A stretch of DNA of 64,000 nt from Corynebacterium lizhenjunii (GTDB lineage: Bacteria > Actinomycetota > Actinomycetes > Mycobacteriales > Mycobacteriaceae). Shown piece by piece: positions 29,173 to 37,025 of this stretch; position 1 is the first letter of the stretch; each line of letters begins with the position of its first letter. The stretch covers positions 992,001 to 1,056,000 of the forward strand of contig NZ_CP064954.1 in NCBI RefSeq assembly GCF_011038655.2. The letters run 5' to 3'. A program made the position numbers and the translations under genes. The notes under the pieces were generated by a model. That model was not told where the DNA came from, made no database searches, and saw only the letters and a program-made list of their open reading frames with translations.

Positions 29173-30327
29173 TCAAAGCTCGCCTTGGAACGCGCGGGTG
29201 GCAAGGGCATTCTTCAGCTCGCTCATCAGTTTAAGGGTTCTGTCCAATTGATTGTCGATGCTATCGGCGCATTGCAAAATCTCAGTTGCCCACGACCTAT
29301 CCGCAGCCCGCGGAAATGGTATTTCAAAGCTCTTGACCAGCGATAAATTCAAGTTTGGTTGTGTACCGCCACGTCCCAGTCCACGCAAGTCCTCGTAGCT
29401 ATTCACCAAGCACTTGAATACGTAGTAGTCGTCGGCTTGTTGATGAGGGGATACAACCGCGCAGGCCTGATTGGTAGCAGCTTCGATCACCAACATACCC
29501 GCGCGGCCTCGTGTGGCTCCTTGACCATACATAGCAACAATTGAGGATCCGATCCGATTCAATTTGCAGCTCGAATGTTGCAAAGCTTCTTGGCTGATGT
29601 GTTCCTCCGTATGAGTAATGACTCTGCCGTTGACCTCTGTAGTTTTCACCCAAGGTATAGTGCCTGTGAAATTTCCAGGGATCTTTCTGCTGGGCGTTGC
29701 CCCAGTACCAACCCTAGCGATTTCTTCGAGCCGCTTTTTATCTGCACCACGCGAAGCCCTAGCAAGCACTGGTCCAAGGAGAGCTGCGAGCACGTTCTTC
29801 TGCGCTGCGACCTTAGCTTCCACAGCTGCAACCCCATTCAGGATTTTTGCGATGCGGTGTTGTTCCTCCAGCGGTGGGAGGGGGAACTCAACCTGCCCCA
29901 GTGTTTTCTTGTTGAGGGTTTGGCCCATCACAGCTCGGCTACCTTCGAGGTTGGCACCGTAGTGACTCATTGCATGGAACAGATAGCCATTGGACAAGGA
30001 GGCTCTATCTTTGGGCAGAAGCGCCGCGATTGCCTCGTTGGTGTACAGGGGAATCTTTGATATGCCGACTTTCCCGATGGTGAGCTTAAAAGAAAAGAGT
30101 ACGGTACCTGGGTCACACAGCCGCGGTCGAGTCTCTTCGACAGCGAGATCAGTGATCTGCTCTGCAGTGCTGGAAAGTGCACTGCCCTGGTTCATGTCCT
30201 TAATCGACAACCAGGGATGACCGGAACCCCAATACGCCGGATTCTTTCGTGACGGTGTTTTTCCAATCGATATGTCGCATACGTCCACGAGCTTCACCAT
30301 GGGCCAGTCGTGCTGTGTGGTGGTCAT
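29173..30327 (-). CDS. hsdS: Type I restriction-modification specificity subunit HsdS
   Basis: DNA-recognition subunit, 384 residues, with two target-recognition domains. The first runs from WPMVKLVDVCDISIG to the spacer, whose signature FPLPPLEEQHRIAKILNG lies at about residues 150-167. The second begins KKRLEEIARVGTGATPSRK. The two halves read out a bipartite DNA target that cannot be predicted from sequence alone. It lies 2 bp downstream of hsdM. Its base composition is more AT-rich than the flanking core genes. Confidence 0.9.
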   Translation of the reverse strand: MTTTQHDWPMVKLVDVCDISIGKTPSRKNPAYWGSGHPWLSIKDMNQGSALSSTAEQITDLAVEETRPRLCDPGTVLFSFKLTIGKVGISKIPLYTNEAIAALLPKDRASLSNGYLFHAMSHYGANLEGSRAVMGQTLNKKTLGQVEFPLPPLEEQHRIAKILNGVAAVEAKVAAQKNVLAALLGPVLARASRGADKKRLEEIARVGTGATPSRKIPGNFTGTIPWVKTTEVNGRVITHTEEHISQEALQHSSCKLNRIGSSIVAMYGQGATRGRAGMLVIEAATNQACAVVSPHQQADDYYVFKCLVNSYEDLRGLGRGGTQPNLNLSLVKSFEIPFPRAADRSWATEILQCADSIDNQLDRTLKLMSELKNALATRAFQGEL

Positions 30328-30329
30328 GG

Positions 30330-31904
30330 TTATTTGCCTTCCGTGAGCATGGTCTTCAGTTTGGCCAGGCCGGCGGCGATGTTGTGGTCGAGGGCTTCGA
30401 TCTCGGCGATGATTTCTAGCGGGTCGCGGGTCTCGGTGGCCTCCAGGATGATTTCTTTGTACCGGTTCATCGACAAGTCATACCCGGCAGCAGCGATCTC
30501 TTCCCTCGGCACAGTAAACGAGTACTCGGTGCGTGCTCGGTCCCGTTCGGTGGTGGTGCGTTCATGCCAGCGGGCCACCACGTCCGGCAGGTTATTGAGT
30601 GCTGCTTGTTCCGTAGTCAGGGTCACCGGGTGGGGGTCAGCAGCAAGGTCTGGGTCATCAAGATCCTGAATATGCGAAACCGGTGCCGGGCCCAACAGGC
30701 GGGCCTCTAGCAACGGGGTGCGCTTATCATCCAACGAGTACCCATCAGCAGTGACATCATAAAACCACACCTGGTCCGTGCCACCAGAATCAGTCCGGGT
30801 AAAACACACAATCGCAGTCGAGACCCCGGAGTAAGGCTTGAACACCCCGGAGGGTAGTTTGATGACTGCATCTAGGCGCTGGTCCTCAACTAAGTGTTGG
30901 CGCAAGACTTTGTGCGCCTTGGTGGAACCAAACAGCACACCCTCAGGCACAATCACAGCTGCCCGCCCACCAGGCTTGAGCAGTTGCAGAAAACGGTGGA
31001 GGAATAACAGCTCAGTTTTCTTCGCCGTGGTGGCAGATTTGAGTGCTGGGTCGATGGCGTCTTTATCCAGGCTTCCAGCAAAGGGGGGATTAGCCAAAAT
31101 AAGGTCATAGGCCCCAAAATGCTCGGCATCAAGATGGGTGAGGGAATCTTGGTAGGCGATGGCAGGTTCGTCAAAACCATGCATGAACATATTCATCGCC
31201 GCGATACGCACCATGGTTTTATCAAAATCAAACCCCGTCAACCCCTGCTCCAGGAAGGTATCCCGGGTGGGTTTATCAAACAACTGGTCCTGGTGGTGGG
31301 TTTTAATCCAATCATTGGCCGCTACGAGGAACCCTGCGGTGCCACAGGCGGGGTCAATAATGCGCAGGGACGGGGTTGGGGCCATCAAAGCTACCAGTAG
31401 TTCGATGATGTGGCTGGGGGTACGGAACTGCCCATTGGTTCCCGAGGTAGACAGTTTGTCCAGCATGTATTCATAGAGATCGCCGGCGATGTCTTTATTG
31501 GCGAACTCTAGGGCGTCGATAAGTTCCATCACCCGGCCTAAGGTCGCTTCTGATTCAATGTCGAAGGAGGCATTAGCCATGTGTTGTTGGAAACCATGCC
31601 CACCCATGGTTTTGATAAACGGGAAGACCTCTGCAGTGATGGTAGCTTTACGTCGGGAAAGGTCGGCGTCCTCAATCAGGTTGCGCCAACGTAGGTGCTG
31701 CTGGGAGGCATCAAAAATGTCTTGGGTGGCGGTGGGGTCGCCTAGGTTGCGGCGGGTATCAATATAAGCCTGACGGGTATCTAACTCCCGGATGAACAGC
31801 AGGTAGGTGAACTGCTCGATCACCGAAATCGGGTTAGAAATACCCCCAGACCAAAAGGTATCCCAGATGCGGTCAACGCTGTTCTTCAAGGCACCAGTAA
31901 TCAT
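30330..31904 (-). CDS. hsdM: Type I restriction-modification methyltransferase subunit HsdM
   Basis: N6-adenine methyltransferase subunit of about 524 residues. The ATG at 31904 (MITGALKNSVDRIWDTFWSG) matches the common HsdM start; the frame is open 117 bases further upstream. The N-terminal helical domain is followed by the SAM-binding motif DPACGTAGFL and the catalytic NPPF. The C-terminus (DLSMNRYKEI) is typical. It forms an operon with hsdS. No hsdR is present on either side, so as seen here the system could only methylate. Confidence 0.92.
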   Translation of the reverse strand: MITGALKNSVDRIWDTFWSGGISNPISVIEQFTYLLFIRELDTRQAYIDTRRNLGDPTATQDIFDASQQHLRWRNLIEDADLSRRKATITAEVFPFIKTMGGHGFQQHMANASFDIESEATLGRVMELIDALEFANKDIAGDLYEYMLDKLSTSGTNGQFRTPSHIIELLVALMAPTPSLRIIDPACGTAGFLVAANDWIKTHHQDQLFDKPTRDTFLEQGLTGFDFDKTMVRIAAMNMFMHGFDEPAIAYQDSLTHLDAEHFGAYDLILANPPFAGSLDKDAIDPALKSATTAKKTELLFLHRFLQLLKPGGRAAVIVPEGVLFGSTKAHKVLRQHLVEDQRLDAVIKLPSGVFKPYSGVSTAIVCFTRTDSGGTDQVWFYDVTADGYSLDDKRTPLLEARLLGPAPVSHIQDLDDPDLAADPHPVTLTTEQAALNNLPDVVARWHERTTTERDRARTEYSFTVPREEIAAAGYDLSMNRYKEIILEATETRDPLEIIAEIEALDHNIAAGLAKLKTMLTEGK

Positions 31905-31993
31905 GCCCACCAGCATAAGCCGAACCCCGGACATGAAAGGGATAGACGCTGCCCAGCAGCTAGGTTCTGGCGCAGCCGGGTAGACTGTCCGGC

Positions 31994-32305
31994 ATGATTG
32001 TTGCGTTTTCAGTTGCCCCAACCATTGTGCCGGACGCCTCAGCGGAAATGTCCGCGGCTGTTGCTGCAGCGGTGAAGGTGGTGCGTGCTTCGGGTCTGCC
32101 TAATGAGACGAATGCGATGTTCACCATCATTGAGGGGGAATGGGATGAGGTCTTTGCGGTGATCAAGGAAGCCACGGATGCTGTCCGGGCGGTCTCCCCG
32201 CGCACGTCCTTGGTGATTAAGGCCGATATTCGCGAAGGGGTCACCGGCCAGCTGACCCAAAAGGTCCAGTCTGTCGAAGAGCACCTGGCAAACGGGGAGG
32301 TCTAA
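31994..32305 (+). CDS. Thiamine-binding-like protein (MTH1187/YkoF family)
   Basis: A 103-residue protein with the ferredoxin-like fold pattern of the MTH1187 group: FSVAPTIVPD at the start, VKVVRASGLPNETNAMFTIIEGEWDEVFAVIKEA in the middle (seen in two parts), and SLVIKADIREG near the end. Related proteins bind thiamine or its pyrimidine part in the cytoplasm; a role in uptake or salvage is only inferred. No TPP riboswitch is visible upstream. It is divergent from hsdM and 6 bp before the thioredoxin-TPR gene. Confidence 0.65.
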   Translation: MIVAFSVAPTIVPDASAEMSAAVAAAVKVVRASGLPNETNAMFTIIEGEWDEVFAVIKEATDAVRAVSPRTSLVIKADIREGVTGQLTQKVQSVEEHLANGEV

Positions 32306-32311
32306 GCACCC

Positions 32312-33235
32312 ATGACTATTCCACAGCGTTTTGTAGGCGGTGCCTTGGACTTGGGCCAGCTCAAGGCCAACAGCCAAGCCCGTGGTGCGTCTGCCGATGC
32401 CCCCGCCACCAGCACCGCCGGCAATGGCGGGGTGGCACCCTTCTTCGCAGTCGATGACAGCAATTTTGAGGACGCCCTGGTTCGCCGCAGTGCCCAAGTG
32501 CCAGTGATTGTACTGATTGGCACGGCGCGCTCCCCGCAGTCGGAGCAGCTAAAGAGCGACTTTGAGCAGCTGGCCGCTGCTGGTGGGCTGCGCTTTATCG
32601 TGGGCTACATTGACGCCGATACTCACCCGCAGCTCGCCCAGGCCTTCGGCGTGCGCAACCTACCCACCACGGTGGCTGTTGCCAATGGGCAACCCTTGAC
32701 CAGCTTTGAGGGTGGTCAGCCGCGCGAAGCTTTGGAGCAGTGGCTGGCTGCCTTGGTGGAGCAGGTTGGCTCGCAGCTACCGGGTATTCCGGACGCGGAA
32801 GCCGCACAGCCGGGTGCGCCGGAAGAGGAGCTGGACCCGCGCGTGACGCAGGCCGAAGAGGCACTGAATGCTGGCGACTTCGATGCCGCGATTGCCGTCT
32901 ACGATCAGATTCTGGCCGATGACCCCCAGGCCACAGAGGTTAAGCAGGCGCGTGATACCACGCGTTTGCTCCAGCGAATTTCCGGGATTGAGGACCCGCT
33001 AGCAGCTGCAGAGCAGGATCCTTCGCCGCAGGCTCAGATGGCCGCCGCCGATGCCGAAGTGGTCGCCGGAGTACCGGAAAAGGCCTTCGCCCGCCTCATC
33101 GAGTCCATGAAGGCTGCCGCAGGCGACGATAAAGCCCTGGTGCGCGAGCGCTTACTTGAGCTCTTTGGGCTCTTCGATGCCGGTGATCCCCGGGTGCTGG
33201 CTGCGCGCACGCAACTGGCTAGTGCCCTTTACTAG
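32312..33235 (+). CDS. Thioredoxin-like TPR protein (CnoX/YbbN type) without redox cysteines
   Basis: A 307-residue protein of three parts: a low-complexity N-terminus (~1-45), a thioredoxin fold (~50-150, VIVLIGTARSPQSEQLK where thioredoxin has WCGPC), and C-terminal TPR-like helices (~175-305, LNAGDFDAAIAVYDQIL). Both active-site cysteines are missing, so it cannot be a disulfide reductase. Related YbbN proteins act as chaperone holdases. The N-terminal linker carries a one-mismatch copy of the dispersed word (32390-32401). Confidence 0.82.
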   Translation: MTIPQRFVGGALDLGQLKANSQARGASADAPATSTAGNGGVAPFFAVDDSNFEDALVRRSAQVPVIVLIGTARSPQSEQLKSDFEQLAAAGGLRFIVGYIDADTHPQLAQAFGVRNLPTTVAVANGQPLTSFEGGQPREALEQWLAALVEQVGSQLPGIPDAEAAQPGAPEEELDPRVTQAEEALNAGDFDAAIAVYDQILADDPQATEVKQARDTTRLLQRISGIEDPLAAAEQDPSPQAQMAAADAEVVAGVPEKAFARLIESMKAAAGDDKALVRERLLELFGLFDAGDPRVLAARTQLASALY

Positions 33236-33304
33236 CACTGCGCAGCATTGGCAGAGGCACGGTTTGCTGCTGCAGGCAGGACAGTGTGCGTAGAATGCAA
33301 CGAC

Positions 33305-33718
33305 ATGACCTCCGTACTCTTTGTCTGTAACACCAATCGCGGTAAGTCCCAGATGGCCGCCGCCCTGGCCGCCAAGCACGCCCCGGAGTGGGAGATCCGC
33401 TCCGCGGGCGTGCAGGTCGATCAGGTCGGGGAGCCTGGCGATGTTAACCCCGAAGCCGCTCAGTCCCTGGCTCGCTGTGGGGCGGATATGTCCCAGGGGA
33501 TCCCGGAGCCTGTTGATGCCGCTTGGGCAGCCCAAGCCGACCGCGTCATCATCGTCGGTGGCGCGGACTACGACACCACCCCGGATAACGTGGAGCGCTG
33601 GGACATCGAAGATCCTTCTTCGCGGGGAGTAGAGGGCGAGCAGCGCATGGACCAATTGCGCGACGATCTAGACGCCCGGGTGCGTGACCTCATCGCCCGC
33701 TTGGAGCCGCAGAACTAA
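33305..33718 (+). CDS. Low-molecular-weight phosphatase/ArsC-like protein with altered P-loop
   Basis: A 137-residue Rossmann-like LMW-phosphatase fold. It begins SVLFVCNTNRGKSQMAAAL. In active family members the P-loop is Cys-x5-Arg-Ser; here the eighth loop position reads Lys-Ser (C-NTNRG-K-S), although an Arg sits two residues earlier. The C-terminal acid region VERWDIEDPSSRG is retained and resembles arsenate reductases. Activity is therefore uncertain. The ATG at 33305 is preferred over the open frame from 33248. Confidence 0.75.
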   Translation: MTSVLFVCNTNRGKSQMAAALAAKHAPEWEIRSAGVQVDQVGEPGDVNPEAAQSLARCGADMSQGIPEPVDAAWAAQADRVIIVGGADYDTTPDNVERWDIEDPSSRGVEGEQRMDQLRDDLDARVRDLIARLEPQN

Positions 33719-33913
33719 TTCCTCAGCGGGCCGGGTGCCCAGCTGCGGGAATCGGCACTGAATGAGACTGACATCACTCTAGACTTTTAGGGCATTGTTC
33801 CCTATAGTGAGGGCGAGGTTCGAAATCCTAGTCCTCTGTTCCCTCATGCCGATAGGTGCTGATCCCGTATGCCACTAGGTGCTGAAGACGAGTAAGCGGA
33901 AGGAGATTCGGAA

Positions 33914-34183
33914 GTGCCAGGATCCTTGGTCACGATAATTGGCTTGCCGATCATCACGTGGGGATTGCTCTATGCGCGCCGACAGACCACTGCAAGGTGG
34001 GTGTTTGGTGTAGCAGTAGTCGCTACCGGCTTCGCGGCTGTGCTCTTGTTGGCCCTTTTGTGTGGGTGGGATTCCAGCTGGATCGATGTGCTTTCCGTGG
34101 CGAGCGTGGCTATGTACGGCGTGGTGCTGTTGATGGTTGGTGTTAAGGCGCGGTCAGGTAGCGGCCGCGCCGGACAGGGCTAG
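33914..34183 (+). CDS. Small membrane protein, 89 residues, unknown
   Basis: GTG start with a perfect AGGAG at 33901. About three hydrophobic segments (SLVTIIGLPIITWGLLY, WVFGVAVVATGFAAVLLLAL, VLSVASVAMYGVVLLMVGV) and a basic Gly/Ser tail. The last 16 codons lie in the first copy of a 90-bp duplication, and the second copy (34771-34860) carries the same tail in slightly different form, so the gene originally ended directly against glgB. Confidence 0.55.
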   Translation: MPGSLVTIIGLPIITWGLLYARRQTTARWVFGVAVVATGFAAVLLLALLCGWDSSWIDVLSVASVAMYGVVLLMVGVKARSGSGRAGQG

Positions 34184-34224
34184 TTATTCGCCGCAGTAGG
34201 CGTACCATTGCATTGAGTCGGCTG
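34135..34224. repeat. 90-bp direct repeat, copy 1 (duplicated glgB 3' end)
   Basis: Aligns without gaps to 34771-34860 with 8 differences in 90. It includes the end of the small membrane gene and, on the minus strand, the last codons of glgB (SMQWYAYCGE plus stop, against [10 protein letters not shown] in the real gene). It is thus a non-functional fragment of the glgB end left on the far side of the inserted gene. Confidence 0.9.
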
Positions 34225-34265
34225 TAAGATTCCTGGCAACGATTAACGGAGGAGATTCAAGATCA

Positions 34266-34751
34266 ATGTACCCATCTCATATATACCTCGCCTATGTTAA
34301 ACGCTTCTTTATAGACTCTCCCGGTACGGCACTACAGATTTTGGCGGGCGCTAGTTTTGATGAGAAAGAAATTCTCGATTGGATCGATGAAGGGAAAAAG
34401 ATTGACCATGATATTTGGTATGAAGAAATTCCGCTAGAAGGGTCGTCTCAGTCTTCGAACGTACCGGGTGAAGTAATCGTTTATTTCGATGGTTGTAGTT
34501 TCAACGAAAGCTGGGATAATGATTTCCAGTGGACCGATCCAGTTGGCCGCAGGGCCATAATTCCGGAGAGTTTTAAAGGTGTTGTACGTCCTCAGCCTGA
34601 AGCAGAAGCAGCACAACGTGAAGACGGATATATAGGCAATGGTTTCTACTTGTGGAGGGTCCCTTGCCCATGGGAAAGCCGCTACCTTTTGGCACCTTTT
34701 CGAGATAAGACCAATGAAAATATTAACTATGGCCGTCCGCTTACGGTTTAA
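34266..34751 (+). CDS. AT-rich orphan protein, 161 residues, inserted between duplicated glgB ends
   Basis: An acidic, aromatic-rich protein with no family I recognise. It starts YPSHIYLAYVKRFF, has VPGEVIVYFDGCSFNESW in the middle and ends with YGRPLTV. The ribosome site GGAGGAG lies 11 nt before the ATG. Base composition and codon use (many AT-ending codons) differ sharply from all neighbours, which points to transfer. The gene lies exactly between two direct 90-bp repeats. Size and acidity would fit an immunity or phage-related protein, but that is speculation. Confidence 0.7.
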   Translation: MYPSHIYLAYVKRFFIDSPGTALQILAGASFDEKEILDWIDEGKKIDHDIWYEEIPLEGSSQSSNVPGEVIVYFDGCSFNESWDNDFQWTDPVGRRAIIPESFKGVVRPQPEAEAAQREDGYIGNGFYLWRVPCPWESRYLLAPFRDKTNENINYGRPLTV

Positions 34752-34770
34752 GACCAATTAAATCGAGATT

Positions 34771-34860
34771 GGTTGGTGTTAAGGCGCGGCCAGGTGGCGG
34801 CCGCGCCGGCCAGGGCTAGTTATTCGCCGCGGTAGGCGTACCACTGCACGGAGTTGGCTG
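34771..34860. repeat. 90-bp direct repeat, copy 2 (true glgB 3' end)
   Basis: Partner of 34135-34224. It contains the real stop codon of glgB (34820-34822) and, on the plus strand, the relict tail VGVKARPGGGRAGQG of the small membrane gene that now ends at copy 1. Together the two copies bracket a 546-bp foreign-looking segment. Confidence 0.9.
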
Positions 34861-36943
34861 GAAGGTGTAGGCGCAGGCCGTGCTCGTTGGAGTGGACGTG
34901 GCGGGGCAGGTCATTGCCGGCGCCTTCATAGACGGCATCGTCAGTATTGAGCACTAACTCCCACGTGCCCGGGCGGGTGGGGTTAAGGGCAAAATCCAGG
35001 TGGGAGGATCCGGAAAGGTTGACCACGGCAAGTAGGGCAGAACCATCGTCGCCGTAGCGCTCGTAGGCAAGGACGTTGGCGGAGGCGGCATCGGCAAGCA
35101 CCCAGTGGAAACCAGAAGCATCAAAGTCACGCTGCCACAATGCTGGGGTGGAGGTGTAGACAGCGCCCAAGTCGCGTACCAGGCGCTTGATGCCGCGGTG
35201 CCACTCGCCGCCCCAGCCCTCCAGATTGGCCCAGTCCACAGAGGTGGACTCATTCCACTCGGTGGTTTGTCCAAATTCTTGGCCCATGAATAGCAGGTTC
35301 TTGCCGGGGTGGGAGAACATGTAAGCGTAGAGGGCACGCACGCCGGCGGCGATATTCCAGTCATCGCCGGGCTGGCGCGACCAGATGGTGCCTTTGCCGT
35401 GGACTACCTCATCATGGCTAAAGGGCAGCACGTAGCGCTCTGAGTAGGCGTAGACCATAGAAAACGTAATCTCGCCGTGGTGGTGGCTGCGGTGGATGGG
35501 TTCGCGGTGGAAGTACTGGAGGGTGTCATTCATCCACCCCATGTTCCACTTCAGGTCAAAGCCCAGCCCGCCCTCAGAAGTGGGGGCGGTAACCCCTGGC
35601 CAGGAGGTGGATTCTTCCGCGATGGTCCACACCCCGGGGTGGGTGCGGTGCACCGTGGCATTAGTCTCCTGCAGGAACTGCACGGCTTCGAGGTGTTCAC
35701 GCCCGCCGTGGATGTTGGGCAGCCAATCATGGCGGGAGTAGTCCAGGTAGAGCATGGAGGCTACGGCGTCGACCCGCAGGCCATCGACGTGGAACTCTTC
35801 TGCCCAGTACAAGGCGTTGGCCACCAGGAAGTTACGGACCTCATTGCGCCCGAAATTGAACACGTAGGTGCCCCAGTCGGGCTGTTCACCGCGGCGCGGG
35901 TCCGGGTGCTCGTAGAGCGCCTGGCCATCGAAGCGCCCCAGGGCAAATTGGTCCTTGGGGAAGTGGCCGGGAACCCAGTCCACAATCACGCCGATGCCCG
36001 CGTTATGCAGGGCATCAATGAGCGCCTTGAGCTCATCCGGGCTTCCCCAACGTGCGGTGGGGGCGTAGTAACCAGATACCTGGTAGCCCCAAGAACCCCC
36101 AAAGGGGTGTTCTGCCACCGGCAGGAACTCCACATGGGTGAAGTGGTGCTCCTGCAAGTAGGGGATGAGCTCTTCACGCAGCTGGTTGTAGGTGCAATTC
36201 TGCTTCCAAGAACCGATGTGGAGCTCGTAGATATTTACCGGGACGTCTAAGGCTCCGGTACGCTCCTGGAGCCACTGGGAGTCTTGCCACTGGTAGGTGG
36301 AATGGGCGACCACGGAGTCAGTCTCTGGCGGGCAGGTGGTGGCCTTGGCCAAGGGGTCGGCTTTGTCTATGCGCCCGGCGTGTTGGGTCTGGATGGCAAA
36401 CTTGTAGCGCTCCCCGGGGCCGATCCCCGGGACAAAGACCTCCCAGATCCCCGATGAGCCCAGGCTGCGCAGGGGGTATTGGGTGGGGTTCCAGCCGCAG
36501 AAATCACCCACCACAGCCACGCCGCGGGCATTCGGTGCCCACACGGCGAACGAGACGCCTTCTACGGTGCCTAAGTCTGTGTCATAGCTGCGTAGATTGG
36601 CGCCGAGGACCTCCCACAGGCGTTCATGGCGGCCTTCGGCGATGAGGTGGAGGTCCATCTCCCCTAGGGTGGGCAGGAAGTGGTAGCCATCGGCAACCTC
36701 GCGCGGTGGCTGGCCGGGGTAGGTGATGCGAAGACGATAGTCCTGCCCTTGGTCCAAAGGTGCGGCCCAGATGTCGTGGCCCTGGGGCTGCATGGGCACT
36801 GTTGCGGCGGCGGTGACGAGCTCTACTAGCTCGGCGCCCGGTTTGCGGGTGCGCACCACCCCGTGGTGCCAGCCGTAGACATCATGCGGGGCGTGGTGGG
36901 TGCAGGCGTTGAGGCGGTCGAGGTCGGCGGGGGAGATGTGCAT
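34820..36943 (-). CDS. glgB: 1,4-alpha-glucan branching enzyme GlgB
   Basis: Introduces alpha-1,6 branches into glycogen and related glucans. 707 residues: N-terminal CBM48 module ([20 protein letters not shown]), GH13 barrel and C-terminal beta domain. Active-site blocks are VLPGHFPKD-type region I ([13 protein letters not shown]), [18 protein letters not shown] with the nucleophile Asp near residue 393, EESTSWPG with the acid Glu near 445, and [14 protein letters not shown]. It follows glgE with an 82-bp gap. An exact dispersed-word copy (35087) is read VLADAAS near the C-terminus. Confidence 0.97.
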   Translation of the reverse strand: MHISPADLDRLNACTHHAPHDVYGWHHGVVRTRKPGAELVELVTAAATVPMQPQGHDIWAAPLDQGQDYRLRITYPGQPPREVADGYHFLPTLGEMDLHLIAEGRHERLWEVLGANLRSYDTDLGTVEGVSFAVWAPNARGVAVVGDFCGWNPTQYPLRSLGSSGIWEVFVPGIGPGERYKFAIQTQHAGRIDKADPLAKATTCPPETDSVVAHSTYQWQDSQWLQERTGALDVPVNIYELHIGSWKQNCTYNQLREELIPYLQEHHFTHVEFLPVAEHPFGGSWGYQVSGYYAPTARWGSPDELKALIDALHNAGIGVIVDWVPGHFPKDQFALGRFDGQALYEHPDPRRGEQPDWGTYVFNFGRNEVRNFLVANALYWAEEFHVDGLRVDAVASMLYLDYSRHDWLPNIHGGREHLEAVQFLQETNATVHRTHPGVWTIAEESTSWPGVTAPTSEGGLGFDLKWNMGWMNDTLQYFHREPIHRSHHHGEITFSMVYAYSERYVLPFSHDEVVHGKGTIWSRQPGDDWNIAAGVRALYAYMFSHPGKNLLFMGQEFGQTTEWNESTSVDWANLEGWGGEWHRGIKRLVRDLGAVYTSTPALWQRDFDASGFHWVLADAASANVLAYERYGDDGSALLAVVNLSGSSHLDFALNPTRPGTWELVLNTDDAVYEGAGNDLPRHVHSNEHGLRLHLPANSVQWYAYRGE
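35087..35098 (-). repeat. Dispersed word copy inside glgB
   Basis: Exact GGCATCGGCAAG on the plus strand, i.e. CTTGCCGATGCC on the coding strand, read LADA. It uses the CTT leucine codon although CTG dominates the gene. Confidence 0.75.
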
Positions 36944-37025
36944 GGTGTTAACGCTACCTTGTGCTGTGCGAACGGGGGTTGGGGGTGCCTGGGTGGGATC
37001 GGCTGGCCCGGTGGAGCCAGCCGGC

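Noticed and set aside
34135..34860. Transposon or IS with terminal repeats
   Set aside because: The flanking repeats are direct, 90 bp, and made of the glgB end. No transposase or terminal inverted repeats are present.
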